DNA from: an uncultured Thiotrichaceae bacterium
Lineage (GTDB): Bacteria; Pseudomonadota; Gammaproteobacteria; Thiotrichales; Thiotrichaceae
NCBI GenBank assembly: GCA_937931765.1
Contig: CALHAO010000170.1
Location: 1 to 10,710 of the forward strand
Direction: 5' to 3'
DNA length: 10,710 nucleotides
Shown here: piece by piece, positions 5,945 to 10,710 of the stretch
Numbering within the stretch: the first letter of the stretch is position 1
Layout of the letters: the number at the start of each line of letters is the position of its first letter
The notes under the pieces: model-generated
Told to the model about the DNA's origin: nothing
Database searches by the model: none
Seen by the model: only the letters and a program-made list of their open reading frames with translations
Translations under genes and position numbers: made by a program

Positions 5945-7297
5945 ATGGCCACCTCAAAACGTGAAGGCAGTCTTGAAGCACCCACTCGCCACGCACTGGA
6001 CTGGAAAAACCCGGAGTTTTACAACGAAGATGCCGTGATGGATGAAATGGAACGGGTCTTTGACCTGTGCCACGGTTGCCGCCGCTGCGTTAGTCTATGT
6101 AACTCGTTCCCTACCCTATTTGATCTGGTGGATGAATCAAGCACCTTTGAAGTGGATGGTGTCGATAAAAAAGATTACTGGAATGTGGTCGATCATTGTT
6201 ACCTGTGTGACCTCTGCTACATGACCAAATGCCCGTACACACCACCGCATGAGTGGAACATTGACTTCCCTCACCTTATGCTGCGGGCGAAAGCGATTAA
6301 GCATAAAAAAGGCGAGACAAAACCTCGCGACAAAATATTAAGCGCCACCGACACTGTGGGCAAACTGGCGGGTATTCCGGTGGTATCACAAGTCGTGAAT
6401 ACCATGAATAAAAATGCCACTTTCCGCAAAGGTCTGGAGCAGGTATTGGGTGTGCATCCTAATGCAACAATCCCTGAATACCATAGTAAAACCGGACGCA
6501 AACGTCTGGCCGGTGATCACGCTAATCTGACTCGCGCTGACGTGCCAGCAACACCCGCTGGCCGCACTCAGGGCAAGGTCGCTTTATTTGCCACTTGTTA
6601 TGGTAATTATAACGAACCGCATATTCTGGAAGATCTGGTTAAGGTCTTTAATCACAACGAGATTCCGGTCACTTTGCTGGATAAAGAACAGTGTTGTGGC
6701 ATGCCGAAGCTGGAATTGGGCGATCTGGAAGCAGTCGCAGCAGCCAAGGAAGTTAACGTACCTGAAATGATCAACCTGATTAATCAGGGTTGGGATATTG
6801 TCGGGCCAGTGCCTTCCTGTGTGCTGATGTTCAAACAAGAATTACCGCTGATGTTCCCGGATGATGAAGATGTGCAGCGCGTGAAGCAGCATATTTTTGA
6901 CCCGTTTGAATACCTGATGATGCGTGAGAAAGAAGCGCTGCTGAATAAAGAGTTCAAGAAGCCACTAGGTAAAGTTAGTTACCACGCTTCCTGTCATTTA
7001 CGCGTGCAAAATATTGGCTATAAAACCCGCGAAGTCTTATCACTGATTCCGGACACTACACTCGAATTACTGGAGCGTTGTTCCGGCCACGATGGCACTT
7101 ATGCAGTGAAAAGTGAATTCCATGAGACGTCGATGAAGATCTGCCGCCCTGTGTTTAATAAGGTGAAGAAATCAGAGCCGGACTATTATGGTAGTGACTG
7201 CCCGATGGCGGGACACCAGATTGAAAATGGCCTGGGTGATAATGCGAAGGCACCCACCCATCCGATGACCATGCTTAGAATTGCTTACGGTCTTTAA
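5945..7297 (+). CDS. Fe-S oxidoreductase with two 4Fe-4S motifs and two CCG (heterodisulfide reductase B-like) domains
   Basis: 450 residues, no signal peptide or membrane segment. Two ferredoxin-type cysteine clusters come first: C42-C45-C48-C52 (CHGCRRCVSLC) and C85-C88-C91-C96 (CYLCDLCYMTKCP). Two CCG-type domains follow: C218 ... C250-C251-G252 ... C292xxM, and C350 ... C379-S380-G381 ... C419. This order matches GlpC/HdrD-like Fe-S electron carriers. CCG domains in HdrB bind noncubane 4Fe-4S clusters; the second domain here has CSG instead of CCG, so its cluster may be altered or absent. It lies between rubrerythrin and DUF3501 genes, and I infer that it passes electrons to the rubredoxin-less rubrerythrin. 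The donor is not visible; no flavoprotein (GlpA-like) subunit accompanies it. Start chosen at the ATG with AGGAA upstream (5934-5938). GlpC orthology is unlikely without glpAB. Confidence 0.9.
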   Translation: MATSKREGSLEAPTRHALDWKNPEFYNEDAVMDEMERVFDLCHGCRRCVSLCNSFPTLFDLVDESSTFEVDGVDKKDYWNVVDHCYLCDLCYMTKCPYTPPHEWNIDFPHLMLRAKAIKHKKGETKPRDKILSATDTVGKLAGIPVVSQVVNTMNKNATFRKGLEQVLGVHPNATIPEYHSKTGRKRLAGDHANLTRADVPATPAGRTQGKVALFATCYGNYNEPHILEDLVKVFNHNEIPVTLLDKEQCCGMPKLELGDLEAVAAAKEVNVPEMINLINQGWDIVGPVPSCVLMFKQELPLMFPDDEDVQRVKQHIFDPFEYLMMREKEALLNKEFKKPLGKVSYHASCHLRVQNIGYKTREVLSLIPDTTLELLERCSGHDGTYAVKSEFHETSMKICRPVFNKVKKSEPDYYGSDCPMAGHQIENGLGDNAKAPTHPMTMLRIAYGL

Positions 7298-7302
7298 GAC
7301 CT

Positions 7303-7310
7303 GGAGAGAG
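7303..7310 (+). promoter_or_regulatory. Ribosome binding site of the DUF3501 gene
   Basis: GGAGAGAG, two bases before the ATG at 7313 at its right end, with the GGAG core 6 bases away. With only 15 bases between the genes it supports one transcript. Confidence 0.6.
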
Positions 7311-7312
7311 AC

Positions 7313-7897
7313 ATGAAAAAACTGGATCGTGCAGGCTTGATGAGCCTGGAAAAATATTCCGAGGTGCGTAATGATTTTCGCACCAAAGTCATGGCGCATA
7401 AATTAAACCGCAAAATCCATATTGGCCCGAATGCCACTTTGTATTTTGAAGACTACCTGACCATGCAATATCAGGTTCAGGAAATGCTGCGCATTGAGAA
7501 AATCTTTGAAGCGGACGGTATTGCGGAAGAACTGGAAACTTATAACCCGTTAATTCCAGATGGCTCCAACTGGAAAGCGACCTTTATGATAGAGTTTCCG
7601 AATGAAACCGAACGTAAGGAATGGCTGGCTAAATTAATCGGAATTGAGAAGAAAACCTGGGTGCAGGTCGCTGGTTTTGACAAAGTTTATCCGATTACCA
7701 ATGAAGACCTTATTGAGCGTGAAACTGAAGATAAGACTTCTTCTGTACACTTTATGCGCTTTGAGCTGACGCCGGATATGGTGGTGGCTGCGCGTGATGG
7801 CACGGCTCTGACTATGGGCATTGAACACCCCGCGTATGATTATGTCGTTGAGGTAAGTGACGATAGCCGGGCTTCTTTGGCTGCTGATTTAGGTTAA
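7313..7897 (+). CDS. DUF3501 family protein
   Basis: 194 residues, no cysteine, no signal peptide and no membrane segment, so a soluble cytoplasmic protein. I recognise it as DUF3501 from its overall pattern: an N-terminal region followed by FEDYLTMQYQVQEMLRIEK (45-63), YNPLIPDGSNWKATFMIEF (77-95), SVHFMRFELT (144-153) and EHPAYDY (171-177). The family has no assigned biochemistry. Its start lies 15 bases after the Fe-S protein gene with its own GGAGAGAG site, so the two are co-transcribed. This neighbourhood (rubrerythrin, CCG Fe-S protein, DUF3501) is one I recall from other proteobacteria, which suggests a conserved functional unit. Lacking redox residues, it is more likely an assembly, scaffold or regulatory partner than an electron carrier; that is inference. 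Confidence 0.85.
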   Translation: MKKLDRAGLMSLEKYSEVRNDFRTKVMAHKLNRKIHIGPNATLYFEDYLTMQYQVQEMLRIEKIFEADGIAEELETYNPLIPDGSNWKATFMIEFPNETERKEWLAKLIGIEKKTWVQVAGFDKVYPITNEDLIERETEDKTSSVHFMRFELTPDMVVAARDGTALTMGIEHPAYDYVVEVSDDSRASLAADLG

Positions 7898-7915
7898 TTT
7901 GCTCTTTATCAGTGT

Positions 7916-7970
7916 GGTAACTGTTTTAATCTCGTAGATTTAACCACGAGATTAAAACAGAGTATTTACC
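7916..7970. repeat. Long perfect palindrome between the DUF3501 gene and a broken membrane-protein gene
   Basis: ctgttttaatctcgt (7921-7935) and acgagattaaaacag (7946-7960) form a perfect 15-bp stem with a 10-base loop. Outside it, ggtaa (7916-7920) matches ttacc (7966-7970) after a 5-base bulge. No T-run follows the stem on either strand, so it is not a standard terminator. A competing pairing, gtggt (7914-7918) with accac (7943-7947), is also possible. It may be the operon's transcript end, an operator, or a small mobile-element remnant. Confidence 0.7.
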
Positions 7971-8349
7971 ATGCTTATTACCGCTCAATCAGCACGCCGA
8001 AGCGCCTATATGTTTAACTGGGGTAGCATCGCTGCTGTTTTATTACCTATAACCCTTCCTACCGTTATTTTTTGGTGCTTCAGTCTTTCTGTACACCATC
8101 AATCGTAACCACCCCGAACCCAAAGTCGGTTATTACATGCAACGGGCTGCGAATCGTTTTTACCTGATGGCCGGAGCAGCGATTGTATTGGGTAAATTTA
8201 TTCCCGAATCAGACGATACGCTGAAATGGTTTTTTATGTTGTGGCTGCTGGCGGTTGCGGTGGTGATTATTCCTTCACTACGGGATATTTATCGTATCTG
8301 GCATGATCATTGGGTGGACATCGAAAGGAAGGCTCCTGTTGAAAATTAG
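7971..8349 (+). pseudogene. Small multi-pass membrane protein gene broken by a frameshift
   Basis: An ATG at 7971 opens a frame (MLITAQSARRSAYMFNWGSI...) that runs into TAA at 8107-8109. The next frame continues without a break in protein character: FGASVFLYTINRNHPEPKVG, then MQRAANRFYLMAG... to TAG at 8347-8349. Removing one T from the T6 tract around 8069-8074 joins them into a 125-residue protein with three hydrophobic segments (around WGSIAAVLLPITLPTVIFGASVFLY, FYLMAGAAIVLGKF and WFFMLWLLAVAVVIIPSL). I do not recognise a named family; it looks like a conserved small inner-membrane protein. The distal piece alone could be translated from the ATG at 8137 (70 residues) but would lose the first segment. 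A sequencing error in the homopolymer is the main alternative. The large palindrome ends only 10 bases before the ATG. Confidence 0.65.
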
Positions 8350-8550
8350 TCGCACTCAGCGCAGTTTTATATCTGGCCAATAAAAACGACGCAGGTTTGG
8401 GTGGTGTCACATGCACCACGGTTGATTGTGGCGCTGGAGCAGTCGGAGGAATGTCATTCGATTGAGCTGGAGAAAGAATTTGGGGAAACGCGGGTTAAGG
8501 GTCTACGGAAGTTGGATAAGCCATATTGGGTTTGGCCAGATAGGAAGTGA
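8350..8550 (+). pseudogene. C-terminal remnant of an AAA/RecF-like ATPase
   Basis: An open stretch with no usable start follows the preceding TAG in the same frame and ends with TGA at 8548-8550. Its translation includes TQVWVVSHAPRLIVALEQ, which looks like the last beta strand and H-loop (VVSHAPRLI, His at 8410-8412) of RecF/SMC-type AAA ATPases. SIELEKEFGETRVKGLRKLD and a C-terminal WVWPDR follow, typical of the tail of a family of predicted AAA ATPases from memory. The Walker A and B regions are missing. The upstream part (8350-8390) does not read as the same protein, so the fragment is probably about 8390-8550 and the rest is lost by deletion or shift. It appears to be a dead gene piece. 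Confidence 0.6.
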
Positions 8551-8568
8551 GCAATAGTTTGCCAGAAC

Positions 8569-8649
8569 ATGAAAAAATTACACAAAATGTATCATTCTGC
8601 TTATGAAATAGGCCAAGACAGGCACTTTACTGCATTTTTACAAAAGTAA
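8569..8649 (+). CDS. Possible 26-residue small ORF
   Basis: ATG at 8569 to TAA at 8647-8649 encodes a basic, aromatic peptide (begins MKKLHKMYHSAYEIG, ends FLQK). It has no clear ribosome binding site and no recognised similarity. It lies between the ATPase remnant and the HEPN-like gene and may simply be chance or part of the latter's leader. The rest of 8551-8677 holds nothing else I can identify. Confidence 0.15.
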   Translation: MKKLHKMYHSAYEIGQDRHFTAFLQK

Positions 8650-8677
8650 GTTAAATCAACACAGAGGCCCAAAGAAA

Positions 8678-9352
8678 TTGAAAGCGATAGATGGAGAACC
8701 AAAAACAAAGAATATTCCTGAGCTGAATATCAATATTGAAGGCCTCAAGCAACATTCTTTCATGTGCATTTTTCTTCCTGAATCACTGTTATCTACTGAA
8801 GAGGCAAAACTTAGGGCATGGCTACTTCACACAATTACAAGTGCTGCCAGACACTACTCTAAAGCCAGGGAGCTTGTTCAACTACAGAATACCGCTAATA
8901 GGCCAAAAGATGGTGGCACTATTTTCTACATTCTTGATGTTTCTGAGCAAATAGAAGACTGCATAATGACGACACACCGAGTCTGTGCAGCCCTCAAAAG
9001 AATGAATTATTCCAATCCAATAAATGGATTTTCTGAAAATTTTGACGAATCCATCACTCAACTGACTGGAGTTAGAAATCAGTTCGAACATATGCACAAC
9101 CAAATCGTTGGAGGTCAGACTGGCAAAGGCCCCATCTCCATAGTATTTGGCAGTGAGGGACGAGTCCTAAAAATCAGAAAGAAAAAAATGGAAACAGTGA
9201 AGCTACACCACCTTATTGAAAGTTCATTCCAAGCAATAGCTAATTTATATCCATCATTCAATGCTAACTCGACACCAGAAACCGGTGGACCAATAAAGCT
9301 CACGGCGACAGCAACTGTCAAAGTCATCGACAACAGCCCAAAAGCGCACTAA
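8678..9352 (+). CDS. Unrecognised protein with a HEPN-like RNxxxH motif
   Basis: 224 residues from a TTG at 8678 with AGAGG about 10 bases upstream (8663-8667). The frame stays open back to 8612, so the true start is uncertain. I do not recognise a named family. The protein is mainly helical in character, with a central region (about 42-140) ending in GVRNQFEHMHNQ: R133-N134-xxx-H138 fits the Rx4-6H signature of HEPN domains, many of which are metal-independent RNases in toxin and defence systems. Phe and other hydrophobics around it fit a HEPN helix. After it comes a basic patch (KIRKKK, 165-170) and a Ser/Thr/Pro-rich tail without structure. Its stop is just upstream of a toxin-antitoxin operon, whose predicted promoter lies at its 3' end. 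A HEPN-like RNase-type or inert HEPN role is inference from one motif. Confidence 0.6.
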   Translation: MKAIDGEPKTKNIPELNINIEGLKQHSFMCIFLPESLLSTEEAKLRAWLLHTITSAARHYSKARELVQLQNTANRPKDGGTIFYILDVSEQIEDCIMTTHRVCAALKRMNYSNPINGFSENFDESITQLTGVRNQFEHMHNQIVGGQTGKGPISIVFGSEGRVLKIRKKKMETVKLHHLIESSFQAIANLYPSFNANSTPETGGPIKLTATATVKVIDNSPKAH

Positions 9353-9355
9353 ACT
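9327..9355 (+). promoter_or_regulatory. Predicted promoter of the toxin-antitoxin operon
   Basis: TCGACA (9327-9332) and TAAACT (9350-9355) are separated by 17 bases and match the sigma-70 -35 and -10 consensus at 5 and 4 of 6 positions. The pair overlaps the end of the upstream gene, and transcription would begin inside the operator repeat, a standard autoregulation layout. Confidence 0.4.
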
Positions 9356-9379
9356 AATGTACAAATAAATGTACATTAG
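9354..9379. promoter_or_regulatory. Operator of the Phd/YefM-type toxin-antitoxin operon
   Basis: ctaatgtaca (9354-9363) and its exact reverse complement tgtacattag (9370-9379) are separated by 6 bases. Each arm contains the palindrome TGTACA (9358-9363 and 9370-9375), with centres 12 bases apart. TGTACA is the core recognised by YefM-family antitoxins, and a 12-base centre spacing is recalled from the yefM-yoeB operator. The right arm runs into the AGGAG ribosome binding site (9378-9382), so the antitoxin complex bound here would block both initiation and nearby expression. Confidence 0.8.
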
Positions 9380-9387
9380 GAGCACCT

Positions 9388-9669
9388 ATGCAATCCTTCT
9401 CTATAGCTGATGCCCGCTCTCAGCTACCCAAAATAATAAATGCCGCCGAAAAAGGTGATGCCGCACAGCTGACTCGCCGGGGAAAAGCTGTAGCTGTTTT
9501 ACTCTCCCTAAAAGAGTACGAAGCACTCACCACCAAAGGCAAAGGGGGCTTATTACAAGCATTCAAAGTGCACCAATCTATGGCCAAAGAAGAAGATACT
9601 CCTCTCTCTGATGAAGAGGTAGATAGCTGGCGGAGCAAGGAAACAGGCAGGCCACTGCCATGGGAGTAA
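9388..9669 (+). CDS. Type II antitoxin, Phd/YefM family
   Basis: 93 residues. The N-terminal half (about 1-55) is a Phd/YefM DNA-binding and dimerisation fold: FSIADARSQLPKIINAAEKGD, then LTRRGKAVAVLLSLKEYEAL. The C-terminal half is charged and acidic (EEDTPLSDEEVDSW) and probably wraps and inhibits the toxin. It should neutralise the PIN toxin encoded next and repress its own operon at the TGTACA repeat upstream. AGGAG lies 5 bases before the ATG. Its last codons overlap the toxin start by 10 bases, a common arrangement for these pairs. Phd/YefM antitoxins are found with RelE, Doc and PIN toxins; here the partner is a PIN toxin. Confidence 0.93.
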   Translation: MQSFSIADARSQLPKIINAAEKGDAAQLTRRGKAVAVLLSLKEYEALTTKGKGGLLQAFKVHQSMAKEEDTPLSDEEVDSWRSKETGRPLPWE

Positions 9670-10133
9670 AATTCCTTCTTGATACAAATATACTGTCCGA
9701 ACTCAGTAGAAAACACCCAGATAACAATATCGTCACCCAAATTGAAAAATACGCAGGTCAATGTGCAACGGCTTCGGTCGTCATGCACGAAATAAGGTAT
9801 GGCATTGAACGTTTACCAGCGGGCAACACTAAAGATAACTTACAAGCATTCCTGAAACAGCTCGTAGCCTACGAATTTCAAGTCTTATCTTACGATAATG
9901 AAGCAGCCTCTTACCACGCTTCTGAACGGGCGAGGCTAACAGGAAAAGGTTTAACGCCTTCGTTCACTGATAATCAGATTGCCGCGACTGCTGTGGTTAA
10001 TGATTTGGTTTTAGTCACACGTAATACGCGTGACTTTGAAAATTTCAGTCAGTTAACAATCGAAAATTGGTTTGAGGCTAATGACATAACTGTCCAGCAA
10101 TTACGCGACGAACATCTGTCAAAATATGAATAA
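9660..10133 (+). CDS. PIN-domain ribonuclease toxin, VapC/FitB-like
   Basis: 157 residues. PIN-domain toxins are Mg2+-dependent endoribonucleases that cut tRNA or rRNA. The four acidic metal-binding residues are visible: D8 (LLDTNILSE), E44 (VMHEIRYGIE), D104 (SFTDNQIAATA) and D125 (RNTRDFENF). The layout, including SVVMHEIRYGIERLP and LVTRNTRDF, matches VapC/FitB proteins. All catalytic residues are present, so the toxin looks active. The ATG sits inside the antitoxin gene (10-base overlap), implying coupled translation. The tail after about 136 (NWFEANDITVQQLRDEHLSKYE) is longer than the minimal domain. Its specific target cannot be predicted. Confidence 0.93.
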   Translation: MGVKFLLDTNILSELSRKHPDNNIVTQIEKYAGQCATASVVMHEIRYGIERLPAGNTKDNLQAFLKQLVAYEFQVLSYDNEAASYHASERARLTGKGLTPSFTDNQIAATAVVNDLVLVTRNTRDFENFSQLTIENWFEANDITVQQLRDEHLSKYE

Positions 10134-10141
10134 GTATTTTC

Positions 10142-10175
10142 TGGGTGTAGCGGATAACAAACTCCCCTACTCCCA
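10142..10175. other. Weak hairpin between the convergent toxin and ankyrin genes
   Basis: tgggtgtag (10142-10150) pairs with ctactccca (10167-10175) at 8 of 9 positions around a 16-base loop. It sits where a shared terminator would be expected, but no T-run follows on either strand. Confidence 0.25.
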
Positions 10176-10193
10176 ACCTATAAGTTTATATCT

Positions 10194-10649
10194 CTAACGA
10201 CGATAACGCTGCAACAACTGAATCATCGCTCTATTACGGGTCGCCTCAGCAATATCAAACACATTCTTACCATCTCTGGTTTTTGCATATACCGGAGAAC
10301 CCAGTTGCAATAAATACCGCGCTGCACCCATACGGCCAAAGCGCACAGCATGGTGGATAGGATACCAACCATTGACAGTAGCCACATTATGCCGGGCACC
10401 TTGGCCACGCAGATATTGCATCACACCAGTTTGCCCTGTTGAAGCAGCAACATGCATCGGTGTTTCACGAGCACGGTTTGCGTAGTTGACATTAGCACCT
10501 TGTTTTATAAGACTAGCGACTAAGTGGTGTTGCCCCGCGCGGGCCGCATAAAACAAAGATTCATCCTTGCTGGTAGCAGCTTGAAGTAGACTGGGTAACA
10601 GGAGTACGGCTGCAATAAAGAGTACTGTAAAGTAGTTTTGCTTTTTCAT
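10194..10649 (-). CDS. Exported ankyrin-repeat protein
   Basis: 151 residues on the minus strand. A signal peptide is clear (basic MKKQNYFT, hydrophobic core about 8-22, probable cleavage after LLQAA near 25), so the protein is exported to the periplasm or beyond. The mature part is a short ankyrin array: ESLFYAARAGQHHLVASLIKQG (from about 30), ETPMHVAASTGQTGVMQYLRGQG (from 62), GWYPIHHAVRFGRMGAARYLLQLG (from 94) and a partial repeat at NVFDIAEATRNRAMIQLL (from 129). Ankyrin repeats bind proteins, and no other domain is present, so the partner is unknown. A GAGGT ribosome binding site lies upstream (plus-strand 10656-10660). It is convergent with the toxin operon. Confidence 0.85.
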   Translation of the reverse strand: MKKQNYFTVLFIAAVLLLPSLLQAATSKDESLFYAARAGQHHLVASLIKQGANVNYANRARETPMHVAASTGQTGVMQYLRGQGARHNVATVNGWYPIHHAVRFGRMGAARYLLQLGSPVYAKTRDGKNVFDIAEATRNRAMIQLLQRYRR

Positions 10650-10655
10650 ATTTAT

Positions 10656-10660
10656 ACCTC
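10656..10660 (-). promoter_or_regulatory. Ribosome binding site of the ankyrin-repeat gene
   Basis: GAGGT on the minus strand, 6 bases before the ATG. It supports the start at 10649. The remaining 50 bases to the right edge are AT-rich and may hold the promoter, but no clear boxes are seen. Confidence 0.55.
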
Positions 10661-10710
10661 ATTAGAATTATCATTCGCCATGAGTATAGGACTAATTTTT
10701 CTTATGATGC

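Noticed and set aside
5945..7297. GlpC subunit of anaerobic glycerol-3-phosphate dehydrogenase
   Set aside because: No glpA or glpB neighbours; the rubrerythrin and DUF3501 genes on either side and the CSG motif point to a different member of the CCG family.
7916..7970. Integron attC site or CRISPR-like repeat
   Set aside because: The palindrome lacks the attC end motifs, no integrase is present, and it occurs once without spacers.

Overview
The window looks like chromosomal DNA from a gammaproteobacterium of middling GC. The ubiJ-ubiB gene order, a YhfA-type OsmC protein joined to a proteobacterial-type SpeD, and outer-membrane-style lipoprotein signals all point that way. I cannot name the genus. 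The rubrerythrin / CCG-domain Fe-S protein / DUF3501 trio would suit an aquatic, redox-active bacterium such as a sulfur oxidiser or methylotroph, but that is inference.

Layout. (1) Positions 1-1769: the last codons of a gene that is probably ubiJ, then complete ubiB (ubiquinone biosynthesis). (2) 1844-3087: an OsmC/YhfA family gene whose stop overlaps the TTG start of speD (S-adenosylmethionine decarboxylase, polyamine synthesis). (3) 3143-4294: a long lipoprotein with a basic, Ala/Gln/Lys/Arg-rich linker and a C-terminal NlpC/P60 peptidase. It ends in a strong hairpin terminator and converges with (4) a minus-strand exported alpha/beta hydrolase of DUF3530 type (4329-5186). (5) 5408-7897: a plus-strand operon of short rubrerythrin, a two-ferredoxin-motif / two-CCG-domain Fe-S protein and a DUF3501 protein. 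A long-spaced inverted repeat lies upstream and a strong hairpin lies between the first two genes. This is the best candidate for a poorly characterised system: a di-iron peroxide or oxygen scavenger lacking its own rubredoxin, with a dedicated electron-transfer partner.

(6) 7898-8677: a degraded zone. It holds a 15-bp perfect palindrome, a small membrane-protein gene broken by a frameshift at a T6 tract, and the C-terminal remnant of an AAA/RecF-like ATPase in another gene's wake. (7) 8678-10133: an accessory defence or stress block, made of an unrecognised protein with a HEPN-like RNxxxH motif, followed by a Phd/YefM antitoxin and PIN-domain (VapC/FitB-like) toxin pair with a clear TGTACA operator. 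(8) 10194-10649 (minus strand): a small exported ankyrin-repeat protein.

Most of the window (regions 1-5) is housekeeping or stable metabolic DNA with compact operons. From about 7900 onward it has the character of an accessory, partly decaying segment.
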